A stretch of 64,000 nucleotides of DNA from Gnetum montanum (Eukaryota > Streptophyta > Gnetopsida > Gnetales > Gnetaceae), in assembly GCA_015680685.1 (NCBI GenBank), contig MNCI01015561.1, positions 1,519,717 to 1,583,716 on the forward strand. The letters run 5' to 3'. Shown here piece by piece: positions 35,811-48,889 of this stretch. A program made the translations under genes and the position numbers. Within the stretch, counting starts at the first letter, position 1. Each line of letters opens with the position of its first letter. The notes beneath the pieces are model-generated. The model did not search any database. It was given only the letters and a program-made list of their open reading frames with translations, and had not been told where the DNA came from.

Positions 35811-37540
35811 AATGATGCAACTATTGACCACTATAGTCAAACTTTGACCGTAGTCAAACTTGCAAAATATGAAGAGCTTTTTAGTGAAATTGGTGTCAAA
35901 TGAAAGCTGAGAAGACCAAGAATAGTATGAAAACATGATAAGAGGATGTTTAAGCTCATATATTTTGGAAAAAGGAGAAAAATTGACTAAGCGAATGAAT
36001 GAAATAAAAGATTAAGGAGCACTGAGCGGCATATGCAATGGAAAATGCAAAAGATAGGATTATAGTGATGTTAAAGGTAAGGAACCTTAACTAATTAAGA
36101 TAAGAGCTATGTAAGTGGGTCCTCCCCATAGCAGGCTCATGCCTTTTTTTCCTTTGCACAACCTCAACTAAGGAGTCCGTGGGCCCCATAGTCAATTTAA
36201 TGATCATGACAAGTTAAGGACCAACTCGAAAAAATCTACTCAAGAATCCCAACACATTAGACTAAGACATAGAGAATAACATAGAACATGGCAATGAGGT
36301 GAGTTATGGTAGCATGGATGGATGATAGAGAAGGTGGAATGGAGTTCCAAATTATAGTCATAAGAAGTTTCTTGTGGAACTTGTAGTTAAAATGACATGA
36401 GAAGTTCCATCCCCAGTCTAGACCAAAACCATATGCTTTTAGTGACTTCGCATTGCCACTCTAAGATTGATCCACCCACTTGAGACACAAGAATTCCTCC
36501 ACAAAACAACCACCATTCCATAAAGAGAACAAAAGAGAAGTAGGAAGTAAGAGAGAGAGGGCCTTAGTTAGAGGGGACCTTCAGGCATAGTTGTATGCTG
36601 TTCGAGTCCCATAACTAGTGCTTGTAGCCCATTTATTTGTCCAATGGGTATGCTTTGAATTTCCATTGTTTTTTTTGTTTTGAAATGAAAATCATATCAT
36701 GTGAAGACTTATTCGTGTCAAAGGGATGTGCTTTGAATTCCCATCATTTTTTTCTTTTGGATGGGAACCACACCATGCAACGATGTTATTTGACTTCTTA
36801 TTAGTGGTTGGTGTGGAATGGAAAGAAGTTCATGAAAAAACACTCAAGCACTCAAGCAAGTAGAAGAGTATAAAGAGTAATGAGTCCCCTTGAAGTTACA
36901 CCCTTTAAAAACCTTTGAATTCTTCCTAATTCCAGAACTACCAAGGTCACCAATTGATTAAAAGTTTCTTTAATGAAAAGAAACCTCAAATTCCTAGAAT
37001 AAGGAAAACCATAGAGTTCATTGGATAGGCAGATGACGTGGGTTCATTTCCTATTCCATGAAAAAATAAACCATGTCAAAGTCATCAGACATTAGAATTC
37101 AAAAATAGAAACCAAACATTAACAATCATACATTAAGCACAAACCATCGTTAGTAAACAGTAATAGTGGCACTATGTCTTGTGGCAATAAAGCACTCTTT
37201 ATCAGCAAAAATAAGAAAATATCACACTTAAATCAAACCAAAAAAATTAAAGTATATAAGAAAATGTAAAATAGTCAAGAAGTTTCAAAGGTACTAAAGA
37301 TGATATAAAATTAGAAAAATTTGAAAATCAAAAATTTGTAAAATAAATAATTTGTAAAACTTAAAAATGTAAAAATCAAGAAGTAGAAAAACTAAGAAGC
37401 CAATTTCATAGTGAGCACAGATGGCCATCTCCCCCATGATTGAGTTGGAAGGAGGAGATCTGAAAAATAGAATGTGGTTGTCCATCCATTGAGGCAGTAG
37501 TTACATTGGCCTATCTTGGTTCTAGGAAAGGCTTCACTTA
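35811..37540 (-). other. element B post-integrase spacer
   Basis: Non-coding. Two imperfect direct repeats of 78 bp start at about 36651 and 36729 with TGCTTTGAATTYCCAT. The segment 36113-36135 matches element A at 31446-31470. No ORF is supported. Confidence 0.55.
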
Positions 37541-37541
37541 T

Positions 37542-40500
37542 TGGATGTTGACCAACTACTTTTTATTTGGGTTGTCAAGTTTGTAGATTATCATGGCCCT
37601 AGAGGGAAAGGTTTGATCAATCATATAAGGACCCTTCCACAATGTTTGAAATTTTGTTTTTTGGGATGCATGTGTGGGGTTCCAATAGAGAACTTTATCT
37701 CCTGGTTGAAGTTTCACTTTCCTAATTCTAAGGTCATGACGTTACTTGCTAAATGTCTTTTTCACCTCATTTAAGGATAGGGCCACTAATCGATTGTCAT
37801 CTAGCATGTTTAGAATGATCAATCTTTCCTTTTGTGCTAGACTTAGGTCGAGGTTTAGATCATAGGCCATTGAGAGTTATGGAGCTCACATTGGATTGGG
37901 AGCATTGGAAGTTTTCTATACACTAACTTGTAGGGAGAATAGCCAATAGGAAGTTTCCAAGTTGAATGATAAGCCTAAATAACATCATTAAGCTTAGTAC
38001 TCCAATCCTTCCTACATTTGTTAATGGTTCACGTTAGTATTTTTGTAATCTTCTAGTTGGTTACCTCTACTTGGCCATTGGCTTGGGGATAATAATATGT
38101 TGTTAATTTATGTTTTACCATCAAGTGCTGCATTAATTTTCTAAATGTGGCACCTATAAAATGAGTTTCATTATTAGAAATTAGTGAACATGACACCCCA
38201 AACCTATTCACAATATGTTGTTGTATATATTTTGTAGGAGTGGATAATGTACAATTAATAATAGTTGCTACTTCTACCCATTTTTTGTAGTAGTAAACTT
38301 ATACTATAATATACATCTTTCCATTGGACATGGATGTGATGGGACCCATGAAGTTAATGCCCCATATGTTGAAAGACTCCAGTGGTTAAATCGATTGTTG
38401 AGGACCTTCCATGCAAGCAGTCATCCCCCTATCATGTTGACAATGTTCACAAGACTTGACGAACTTGTGGGCATTCCTAAAGATTGTAGGCCAATAGTAT
38501 CCTACCATCAGGATTTTTATGGTCGTGCATCTCCCTACATAGTGGCCTCTGCAAGGTCCTTTGTGAGCATCTTGGAGAATGCATAGCTAATCTTTGTTAG
38601 AGACACACCAACAAATCAGGCCATCGACACACACCTTGTAGAGGTGTTCATTGATTTCCATGAAGTATTTGACCCAATGGAGAATTGTTGCTTCTTTCTA
38701 AAATCCAAGTCTCGTGGCATCTCTTGAGTGAAAAGATATGTGAGGATGCCATTATACCATATTGTTTTTGTAGGTGTTTGTTCATTTATTGCTCCTCTAA
38801 AGAGGAGTTCATTTAGAAATTGATTAGAGAGCAAGCTTTTCTCCTCTTTATTATCCCATATTAAGTAAGAGAGATGGTTAGTGACCACATTCTCGGTCCC
38901 TTTTTGATCTACAATAGTGAGATTGAATTCCTGCAAGATCACTCATCACCGTATGACACAAGAGCTCATTGTCAGCTTGTTCATGAGGAAGTGGATTACA
39001 CTATGATCCATATGCACAAATACTTTGTAATCAAGCACACACTACTTAAAATTTTCTAGCACGTACACCATTACCATTAATTCTTTCTCTATGGTGGTGT
39101 AATTTAATTGTGCTTCCACAATGCTTCAACTCAGGTAGTGGATGTAATATGGATGTTTTTTATCATCCATCTATGTGAGTACTGCTCCCAAAGCATAGTT
39201 AGATGCATCTGTCATGATATGGAAGGGTTTGAACCAGTCTAGTGCTCGTAGGATTGATGTTCTACGAATTTCTCCTTTAATTGTTGGAATGCATGTTCAC
39301 ATTCCTTGGTCCAAATGAAAAGGTGTATCTTTCTTTGTAAGCTCTACCAATGGTTTTTCAATCTTAGAGAAATTCTCTATGAATCATTGGTAGTAAGAAG
39401 TGTGTCCAACGAATGACTAGTCATCTTTAATGGTCTTTGGTTGGCATGTTATTTCTTGGATGACCCTTATCTTTTCTAGGTCTACCTCAATTCCTTTTTG
39501 TGAAATTCGATGCCCTAGCACAATGCCTTCTTGGACCATGAGATGGTTCTTTGCTAGTTAAGCCATAGGCTTGTCTCTACACATCTCTTTAGTACTTACC
39601 CAAGTTGGTCCAAGGCTTACTCAAAGATAGCTTCATAGGTGGAAAAGTCATCCATGAAGACTTCAACACCACTACTAATTTGTTGTTGAAAGATACTAAG
39701 GACTGATCGTTGAAAGGTTACAGGGGCATTGCATAAACCAAATGGCATCTTAAAATATGCAAAAGTCCCTAATGGACTCATGAATGTTGTCTTGGCTTGA
39801 TCTTCTAGTGCAATTTGGATTTGGTTATAGCCACTATAACCATTGAAGAAACTATAATAACAATGCCTAGATATAGTGTCTAACACTTGATCTACAAATG
39901 GCTAAGGAAAGTGATAGTAAATGTTGCCATATTCAACAGCTTGAAGTTGATGCAAACCCACCATTTGCCTCCCTTCTTTGATATAATTATGAGTGGGCTA
40001 AACCACTTAGTATCTATGATGGGATATATGAACCCTACCTTAAGGAGTTTCTCTATCTCTTCCTTGATGATTTGCTTCAATTTGGGGTTTAGCCACCTTT
40101 GTAGCTACCTTCTAGGCTTCATGGCTGAGTCAATGTAGATGCAATGCTCGCATATCTTTGGATCAATTCCTGTTAGCTCTAGATACGACGAAGCAAAGGC
40201 TATTGACCATTTATTCACCACTTCCAACAACGTTTCTTTATGCTCAGGAGTAAGTTTGACATTAATGATGACTGGTTTACCATTCTTTAAAAATGCATAC
40301 TTCATATTGGTAAGTAAATTTTTTAATTATAAGGGCTCTTGCTTGAAATGATTAGGGATTTCCAACTCTTCCCAATAGGTGTCATCATCTTCATTAGAGA
40401 GTTGGGAATGAACTTGATCAATTTTTTTCATGCCTTCAACATATGCATAAGTGAGGCTCTTAGTTGGTTCCATGCATAGTGTGTTGTTATCTGAATCAGC

Positions 40501-41060
40501 TATCAACCATTGGGTACCCTTCTACTTTGTGGCTGCTGCGTACAAATACGTTTGAATATTGATCTCTTGTGCACATTGATTGCATGCCTTAATGCATGTG
40601 ATCTTGATGGACCAAATTGTTTTCATGCAATTGCACCTGTTATCACTATACGCGATGCATGGAATACGCTTCTTAATTTTTCCTAGCTCATTTTCCTTGG
40701 ATATTTGTAAAAATAGGTTCCTTATACCCATTCTTGCATCAACCGTGCTTAAACAAGCTCTTCCCATAATGATGGCAAGCCACTTTTGCATTTGTCCATC
40801 TTGATTACCAGAAAATTAGCAAGATAGGACCACCCAAAAACCATGGTTACAATGTCCTCTATTAAGCCCAAAGGGATAATAATTGACTAATCTACTAATT
40901 TTAGATGAATGTTGCTCTTTTGAAGAGGTGGTAAGTTCCAAGCCTTGTACATATCATGGGAGATGAGGCTAACTCTAGAACTAGAGTTAAGAAGAGCTTT
41001 TCATGGCTCTTGTCCAGTAATCTATAGATAAAAAAGTGAACTTCCTAGATGAGATATTTT
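37542..41060 (-). pseudogene. element B pol: protease, RT, RNase H, integrase
   Basis: The order on the minus strand is as follows. Retropepsin-like LLNSSSRVSLISHDMYKAWN lies at about 41000-40730 (the catalytic Asp is lost). RT spans about 40150-39600, with GGKWWVCINFKLLN, YSGYNQIQIALEDQAKTTF, MPFGLCNAPVTFQR and the FMDD active site. The RNase H end has LQEFNLTIVDQKGTENVVTN at about 38940-38880. Integrase spans about 38560-37542, with YYWPTIFRNAHKFVKSCEHC, GINFMGP and ISNNETHF, then YYPQANGQVE. Its C-terminus has PGDKVLYWN and KFQTLWKGPYMI. In the integrase triad both Asp positions read Asn and the Glu remains, consistent with G-to-A decay. Frameshifts and stops are numerous. Confidence 0.88.
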
Positions 41061-41099
41061 TGTAGAAAGATTGCCAACCTTGATCTAGTCAAAAACAAC

Positions 41100-43560
41100 A
41101 TGAGTTAACATTACAGTGTGGATCCTAGGTAGCACATGGTTTGAAGGGAACTCGAAGGTATTTGATGCATAGGATGAGGGTGTTGAAGATGTAGGGTGAT
41201 TGGTTGGACTAGATTACGAGGGTTGAAGAGGACTATTAGGTTACAAGAAAGGTCTTTTCCTTGATCAATTGTATGGACCACTTGGTTGAAAAATTAGTTG
41301 TGAATGTACAGCCCTCGTAGCATTTTGTTGTTATGGATATGGAGGAATCTCACCCTGCATGGATGGAGCAAGAGGTAACTAGGTTGAAGGTGGAGGTGTA
41401 TGTGTAGAAGGATGTGAAGGATAATATGGATATGGATATGGGTTTTTCGTTAAGTAGATGGTGAATGTTTTTGGTGGTACTTTGGAGAGTAATAGTGATG
41501 CTAGAATGATGCATGACTTGCAGAACTCCTAGGGGAGACGGGTTGCTGAACATAGTACCCATATGTATCTAGTTACCTATATTGGTATTGCTGCCTTGGT
41601 AGTGGAATTCCCCACGTTTGTGGTTGGTAACACTATTGGTAATTTTTGTACAGTTGTGGAGGAGTTTCACTTGGGTAGTAAGCTTGTTGTTGTTGGCGAA
41701 ACTGCCTTGGATTGCCTTGAGGGTAAGGTAATTGTCTTGAAGCTTGCCTACATGCTAGGTGAGGATTCAATGCATACACTCTAGATTCTTGTAAGTGTGA
41801 CACCATAGGGAAACATCCCTTTGGATGTTCATATTGGAAAATGTCACATTTAGTTTCATCATTAGAGTCAGACTCCACAACTTCCTCTACTACAGTAGCT
41901 TTTCCCTTACCTCTTTAGTTGGCATGTTTAGCTTCTTTTTGCTTCCCATGATTACGATCACCATTTTACTCTTTTGATTCATCAACAATCTTTAAATCGT
42001 TTTGAAATTTTTCATTCAAAGAGTCCCATAACTTGTCAACCTTGGCCAAAATATCAAAAATGGATTTTTGGATGAGAATGTCTTTCTGGTCACCACTTCA
42101 TCAAGTTGTGATTCCTCCTCATCACAAAATTGGACCTCTCATTTTTTGATGGACAAGTCCCTATTATATTCTTCAGCACTTTCCATTGTCTTCTGTCATT
42201 ACTTAGTTAGCCTCTAGATCTGATGAGATCTCAATTTAGACAATCTTTCTTGGGCATACACACTAAGGCTTCTTCTTGTTTTTGCTCTAAGCCCATTTAT
42301 GATGTGGTGAAGCTGTTCTTTCTAAGAATAACCATGGCCAGGGAATTGATGTAAGAGTGAATAGTATCGGCCCATGATGGCATCCAAGGATTCATGTGCT
42401 CCTTATTTCTAGCCTTGGATTTGCCTTCTCAGATTAGACACTATGGAGTACATCTAGTATTTGTCATTAAATAACTCTAACATGGTACTCCATTTGTGGA
42501 TAGATTTTGGCTCTAAGAATTGATACCAAATTTTAGCTTCCTTAATGAGTGTCCTTAGGAAAAGCTTGAGTTTCTTCCATTCATTCTTTATGTTTTGTAA
42601 GGCACAGGCATCTTGAAAAGCTTGTAGATGTGTTTGCAGATCAAAATTGTATCCCCCTTCAAATCTTGGGATATTATTCATGTCTAGGCACTTGATTGGA
42701 GTATCCTTCATATGCTTGCTTGGGATTTTCATTTCCTCCGTAATGTTGAGCATACTTTGAGTTGCCAATAAAGGTTCATCATCATTGCTATGTTGATGAT
42801 GCTGATGATGATTTTGGCCATCCATTCAATTTTGGTGGACTTCACGGTCATTGTTATCTCTTTGATCACCTTCATCACAATTATTTCGACGATGGATTCT
42901 ATGAGAATCATTAGATGAATAGAAATGTTTAGAATCAGATGAAGAGGAAGGTGGACTACCACTGCCACTATGGTGTCCACCATCACTCTTACACTTATTA
43001 CAATCACCATCCTTAGATCTATTACTATTCTGATGCTTACTTGAGTCTCTACCTGGGCTATCACTTCTTCATGAACCTAATTTATGGACAATGGATCATA
43101 GGTTCAGGTTCATACCCTCGCCATTTGTAATAGGGGGTGGAGAATCTTCATGTTGAGAACCTTCCAAGGGAGGGTCCTCATTATCATCTTGGTTTAGTAA
43201 GAATAAGGGGTTGGTGTAATGTTTTTCCTTTGTAACTTCATAGAGTTTCTCTTGATGTTGATCTTGTTTGCATTGTGTTTCATTGGGATAGTAGTTTCAA
43301 GTGTCATATCCATCCATAACGTAATCTTCATGAAGATCTGCTATGCCTAACTTCTTAAGGGTTTTGAATAGCATCCCAGGCACAGATTGACCAAGGGACA
43401 AGATAATGTTATGCTCCATATCACACCATCACAACTCTTCATCCTGATGTAGGATGAAGGTAAAGCTTGGCACAAACTCATCTAGATGAGTGTATACCAC
43501 CTTGGATTCTTGTGGAATTGGTGGTTTGGTATCTTCATGCTTGCAAGAAGAAAAAGACAT
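41100..43560 (-). pseudogene. element B gag
   Basis: ATG at 43560 (MSFSSCKHEDTKPPIPQE). The N-terminal block VVYTHLDEFVPSFTFILHQD is shared with element C. A Ser/His/Arg-rich linker leads to DDEPLLATQSMLNITEEMKI and LDMNNIPRFEGGYNFDLQTH, then the gag core (ALQNIKNEWKKLKLFLRTLI; FLEPKSIHKWSTMLELFNDK). Further on, about 41860-41800, KCDIFQYEHPKGCFPMVSHL is the same unusual Cys/His block as in A. A Gln/Tyr/Pro-rich tail follows. Stops and frame changes show decay; the C-terminal limit is approximate. Confidence 0.85.
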
Positions 43561-43685
43561 TTTGCAAAACAAAAAAAAATTGTCAATGTGCTTTTATATT
43601 GGGAATGATATTGACCTTGAGGTTCGTACAATGATATTAATTGTATTCACTTAAAACCTAAATAGTGCATGTTCCACAAACAAAG

Positions 43686-43703
43686 TCCTTGACAACAACA
43701 CCA
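43686..43703 (-). other. primer-binding site of element B
   Basis: On the minus strand TGGTGTTGTTGTCAAGGA follows the LTR after one base. It is a decayed form of the tRNA-Asp-type site seen in A and C (CG changed to TG and similar). Confidence 0.7.
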
Positions 43704-43704
43704 A

Positions 43705-44641
43705 TGATGAGTGGTGAGGTACCCCTACACCCAACCATATGAATCACAAAGCATTTACATGTGATTTGGTTGAATTCCATAGACTTTATCATTTCTAGTA
43801 CATTAGTCCTTTAGGAAGTGAATTTAGCCTTAAGGTCAATCATTATCTTTCAAATTATACTTGTGATGTTCATTAGTATGGTTGAGTGTAACCGAGGCAT
43901 CTAATTTTTATTGTTTTTTGTTTTATAGTTGGGTGCTCAAAATGTAGATAAAGGAAATTTGATTAACTAATCCAAATTAATTAATTAAGTAGCATTTAAC
44001 TAATCCAAACATAAGCATATGAACCCACTTTTTGTACACATCTTGAACTAATGTATCCACTGCTGGGCGACCAAGCGCTACACTACTAGGCGAACGAAGC
44101 AATAACGTTGCTAGGATTACCAAGCAAATGTGTGTTACACTCAAAGCGATCGTACTTATGTGTGTAATCTATTTGGATTAATTACTTCATTAATGTAATA
44201 ACTAAAAAATAATTAATAACTAATTGAAAACATTTAATAAATAATTGAAATGATTAAATTCATAAATGAAATAGCTAATCTATCCAAAGTGTTGTAAGGT
44301 TTGTTAGAAAGCTCATCTTTATTGCTATACACATTGTCATGCTTAGGTACAACAATGCTTGAATAAAGATCTGTACACTCAATGACTCATGCTGTGGGCA
44401 CTCGGGAAAAAATTCTAACTTTTGAATGAAAAAAATGCAAGAGCTCCACTACAACTACTATCTGTACTTCGTCATAAATGCAACTACAAGCGTGTATTTA
44501 TAGTTGATTATCGGCACTATGTTAATGGGGCCATGTCGACGTGTGATAGGATTCGTCAACTAGGCCTCATCAACGAGGCCTAGATGACAAGGTCATGTTG
44601 ATGAGGTTTCATCGACACAATTGAAAAAATGCGACTCATCA
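43705..44641 (-). repeat. element B 5' LTR
   Basis: It aligns with 23178-24099. The TATA box is at 44502-44497 (minus). The U3 palindrome is at 44561-44582, with two central substitutions. It ends at the target duplication CCTAG (44642-44646). Confidence 0.92.
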
Positions 44642-44646
44642 CCTAG

Positions 44647-46400
44647 TATACTTCAACCAATCCTTCCTTTCAAAATTTAGCTTTGTGTTGCTTGATGTAG
44701 AGGCCCCAAATGTTGATAGTTGATTGTTGTTGGTAGGGGCTTTGGATTGTTTCGTTTAGGGCCCATGCTTGGTTTTAGTCTCTTTGGCCATAGTTACCAT
44801 AGCTACGTTATTTTTCCTCCCCTTCTCTTTATCCTTTCAAGTGTATTGGCTCTTATATGTCACGTAGGTAGGGTCATGACTAGTCTTGGCAACATCCTCT
44901 ACGTTCTTTGTTTGTAAAAAAGCATGGCTAAGTGACTGTAAGTCTAGATAGTAAAGTTTAGACTTAATAAAGTCATTAACCACCCCCTTGAATATAGCAA
45001 GAAGGTGGGTCTTGGCTATAGGTTTTGGAATCTCATTGAGAAGAACATTCCATCATTATATAAATTTTTGTACAAGTTCAAGGGATCCATGTTTGACCTT
45101 CATTAGTTGGTTAAGAGTTGTGTTGGATTTCAAGTTATACCTTAAATAGTTACAAACTGTGATATTAAGTCTTCAAGTGAGGATATAGATCCTCTTAGTA
45201 ATGTGTGGTACCAGTCCAAGGCTTTGATAGTAAGGGACATAGAAAAGACTTGCATTATAGTGTGTGTATAGGCTTGCAACAATAAGCATTAGGAATGGAA
45301 GGTTATAAGGTGGGTGTTACGATCATCTTCACTGTTGTACTTGGTGAATTGAGGTATGAGAATTTTGGGGAAAAGAGTTATTTGTGGGATAGCAAGATTG
45401 ATTGGATCATCTTGATAGAAGTATATGATTTTCACTATTTGGGTTATGGAGGCCTTAAGTTTTCATAACTCTTTTGTAAGGTCTTGGATCATTTAGAATG
45501 CTTGATTCAAGCCTTGTGGCATTTTTGTGGATTGTGATGTATGTACAAATGGTTAGGATGTGAGTTGAGAGGCTTGTGGCCTAGCAATGGGCTACAGTAT
45601 TAAAGGGAGAGGCTAGGTCATCATAGTTGTGGGATGACTAAATGATGAAAATGGTGTTTATGTTGGTACATGTGGTACAAATGGAACAAATGGTGTGTGT
45701 GACCCTTAGGTTACTTGGAGTTCCATTGTGGGGCCTTTTGGTATGGAGAATGGATGAGTGATGGTGAAGACCATTGATGACGACCATGCAGACTGAGGCT
45801 ACATTATGAAAGGCATAGAAGAGAAGAGGGTCATTTTTTGGAGCATAGAATGAGCCTAGTGGGTCACTATGATAAGTGCCAACCTAAACATGGTTGAGTA
45901 AATGGGAAATGAAGGTTGAGGCACTTGTCCTGCAGAAGTGGTAGGAGAGGCCAAAGTAGGTGTAGTAGTTTGGGGAGCCAATTGTTAAAAGAGGCTCCCT
46001 ATAAAGTTATCTTATTTAGGCTTAGTCTCAAACACATCTTGCTCCTCATGTTGACTTTCCAAACTAAGCTTCTCACATTGTTTGTCCATCTCAACTAGTT
46101 GAAATAGTGTATGCGCATAAGTGTCCTTGAGTGGTATTTTGTTGTAGGGGAAGGGTATGTACTCCTTCCAATTTTGATGGATTAGCTCGTATTCATGTTT
46201 AGCCTTTGCCTTCATTCATGGAATGAGGAGGCCAACTTAGATTTTGGCATAAATGAAGTTATAGTGATCTTCATTTATGATCATAAAATCTGGGCTTTGC
46301 CCCCTTAGCCTAAGGAATTGCTTAGCTATCGTAGGGTCTTTCGAGTCACAACATCTTGGTTAGATGTCATATCAATTAGGTTGAGGGGAAACACAATTGA
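44647..46400 (-). pseudogene. element D gag, N-terminal and core part
   Basis: On the minus strand KAKHEYELIHQNWKEYIPFP begins near 46210. A Pro/Ser/Thr-rich segment follows, and then the retrotransposon gag core at about 45380-45050: LFPKILIPQFTKYNSEDD, a stop, then MSLTIKALDWYHTLLRGSIS and SLEDLISQF. It runs into the CCTAG site where B is inserted; the rest of gag resumes at 23172. Many stops are present. The same core is recognisable in the plus-strand element F at 52600-52850. Confidence 0.7.
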
Positions 46401-46790
46401 CTAGCTAAAAGACATGGTTACTAGTTTAAATTTAGCTTAATAAAATGTATAATTAACTAATTAAATCAAAATTCTAGTAAGTGGAATTGTTCAAGATGCA
46501 AAAAGGGTATGGTTGTAAAATGTTGTGAAATGTAACTATAAAATGCAATGCAAGTTGTAGTGACAAGGGGTATACCCTACACTTGAGAAGATGCAATGGT
46601 TTTTTGTTAAGGACACCAACTTTGTTGGCTTTGCTAGCAATGGCTATGCTAGAGGAGGAAATGGAGTAAGATGTTAACAACCACCTCGCCCACTTGCCCT
46701 GCATTGGGGTCCTCCTCTTGGTAGGAATAATGTATGTTTTTGAAAATATAAGTGAGGAATTTTGGTTTTTGAAAGGCTATGGTGATGGAT

Positions 46791-47370
46791 GGAGAAGGAC
46801 CAATGCTGGCCTTACTAGAAAATACATACAAAGGTAATGTTGATTAGCACCCATGCTAGCCTCTAGAACATACAAATGTTGGGATTTGAGTGGTTATCGT
46901 AGAAAAACACTAGCCTCTAGAACATACAAAGGCAGTGTTGACTAGTAGCCACGCTAGCCTTGAAAAGTCTAGTAATTGTTGTAAAAATTTTTACAAAATC
47001 CAAATCACCTGCAACCTCAACACTAAGGTTTGGTGGTAGGGAGATGGATGATAGGGTTGGTTTCTCTTGCAATTTTCATGGCAATAAAATTTAAATGGTG
47101 TTTGTATTTGGAGAAGGACCAATGTTGGCCTTGTTAGAAAATTTCACAATAGGGGGGTTTGGGTGGTTGTAGCAAAGCAATGCTAGCCTTTGGAACACAC
47201 AAAGGTAGTTTTGACAAATAACCATGCTAGTTTTGCAAAGTATTGCAACTGTTGTAAAAATTTTACAAAACCCCAAGTCACCTCCAAACTCAACATTGAG
47301 TTTTGGTGAAAAGGAGATGGTTGGCAATGTTGGTTTCTCTTGCAAGAAAAATTTTATCAAAGTTTAAAGA
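46791..47370. repeat. 319-bp tandem duplication in right D LTR
   Basis: GGAGAAGGACCAATG starts both copies (46791 and 47110). Both continue through 'ctggccttactagaaaat', a 'tgctagcctytrgaaca' segment and a 'gttgtaaaaat' segment to 'ggtttctcttgcaa'. The words ATGCTAGCC and CACGCTAGCC recall the 186-bp array. Confidence 0.85.
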
Positions 47371-48595
47371 TATTTGATGTAAATTTAATGTATTTAGCCT
47401 AAAAAATGTTATTGAAATGGTAAAATGGGATTAGACATAGAACTTGGGTAAAGGCCCTTCTTCTAGTGCCTAAAAACTATTATGCTTGGAAAATTTGATC
47501 ACTAGAAATCAAAAATCCTAGGTGCGACATAGTTTTGACCTTGGATCCTAAGGGCCTCCAAGAAAGAGTATCCAAGGCATCTTGGATGGTCTGGCTGATA
47601 ACCTAGGGACCTAAGAAATGTAAATAGGGGTAAACGAAATGCAAAATATTGCAGATCTAATCTAGGAAATAAATGCATAAAATAAAATTGTAATAAATTT
47701 GCACAACTATTGAACTATGAGTTTAATTACAATGAAAATATTGTAAATAAAAAAAGTTTAGAATGTATATAGATGGTGCTTGGATGCACAAGGGGTTTGC
47801 TTCGGCGGAGTTTGAAGCTTGTTGAAGCTAGTAGTCTCATGTACCATAGTTAGCTCCATGATCCAGGTACTTCCCAACTTCCAAAACCAAAACTCCTTGT
47901 AGGTTTCTCTCATAGATTTGTAGCATTGGTCATAGGGAGGTAAGATGTGTGAAGGACTTTTGTCACAAAAGGGGCACCATGCTGGGAGTCTTTATGCCCA
48001 GGTAGTCCAACATTGCTCCAAGAAGTCTCACACAAGCCTCAAGGTTGCAACTATTTTAAATGGTCAAAGATTTCATGCTTAAGAATTGCCAGAAGATTTG
48101 TGTTTGCTTTCAATTCAAAAGCCTAGGAATTGCCAAGTGGTGGAACTCAAGAATCAAAGGACCTCTTCTAGGTGTTTAAAATTGGCTTATATAGTTTATA
48201 TGGCTATTGAATTTTTGCTGTACATTTCTGCCATGATTACTAATAGATTGGTGTCACATGTAGGTATTGAAGGTATTTGATTCTAGTGTAGTTACTATTT
48301 GTGGTAAGTTTTGATACCCCTAAGGTAGCAAAACCATGCTAGTTACCAAAAATACTAAATGGACTTTTTATCAATGCTGGCTTCTCCCACCCACATTAGT
48401 CTTCCAATAGCAATGCTGGAGTTGTGGAAAAAAATGCTAAAATTTGATGAAACATGAAATTTCAACCACTCCAATGCTTCCCTGAATGTGGCAACATTGG
48501 CCTTATGGTAACTACGTTGGCCATAGTTGGGAGGATGAAAGTGAAACCTTCCAATGCTGGGTGTGGGTGCTTCCAGCGTATTAAAGGTCATATCG

Positions 48596-48621
48596 CCCCC
48601 CCCCCCCCCCCCCCCCCCCCC
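48596..48621. repeat. homopolymer of 26 C
   Basis: An uninterrupted run of C lies within the right D LTR-like repeat. The aligned site in the left copy (about 7288-7292) has only five C, so the run expanded after the copies diverged, or it is an assembly or sequencing artefact. Confidence 0.9.
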
Positions 48622-48889
48622 AACAAAACCTATGAAAATGTTAATTTTGGTAGTCCAAAAGGCATTTTGGCCTCCCCAAGCCCAAATATAGACATGGTAG
48701 AACTTTTTCTACTTGGGAAGTGAGGTTACAACAACTTATGAGACATTATTTCAGCCCTAAATGTTAAATTATGTGAAATTGCATCTCATGGATTTTACAT
48801 TTTACAATGAAATTTTAGCCTTAGGTTTCATGGGGTGAAAGTTATAATGCAAAAGAGGTTGCAACATGCATTTTCTTGGTGGTGTTTTA

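Larger units (their letters stand above)
23178..44641 (-). mobile_element. element B: complete LTR retrotransposon (Ty3/gypsy type), minus strand, containing nested element A
   Basis: Two LTRs of 922 and 937 bp (23178-24099 and 43705-44641) begin TGATGAG and end CTCATCA. They are flanked by the identical 5-bp target duplication CCTAG at 23173-23177 and 44642-44646. On the minus strand the order is LTR, PBS, gag, protease, RT, RNase H, integrase, spacer, internal promoter-like block, ORF2, polypurine tract, LTR. Without the 8-kb nested element it is about 13.4 kb. It is inserted into the gag of element D. Confidence 0.93.
46440..48889 (-). mobile_element. LTR-like repeat of element D, right copy
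   Basis: The part 47400-48889 repeats 5900-7571 in the same orientation, including 'aggtttctctcatagat' and 'cacacaagcctcaaggtt'. Homology ends at TGGTGTTTTA (48880-48889), matching TGGTGTTTCA of the left copy. Gag begins just inside it on the minus strand, as for a 5' LTR. The boundary next to gag is not resolved. Confidence 0.6.

Noticed and set aside
38395-38586. Plus-strand ORF
   Set aside because: Complement of the integrase region of B pol.
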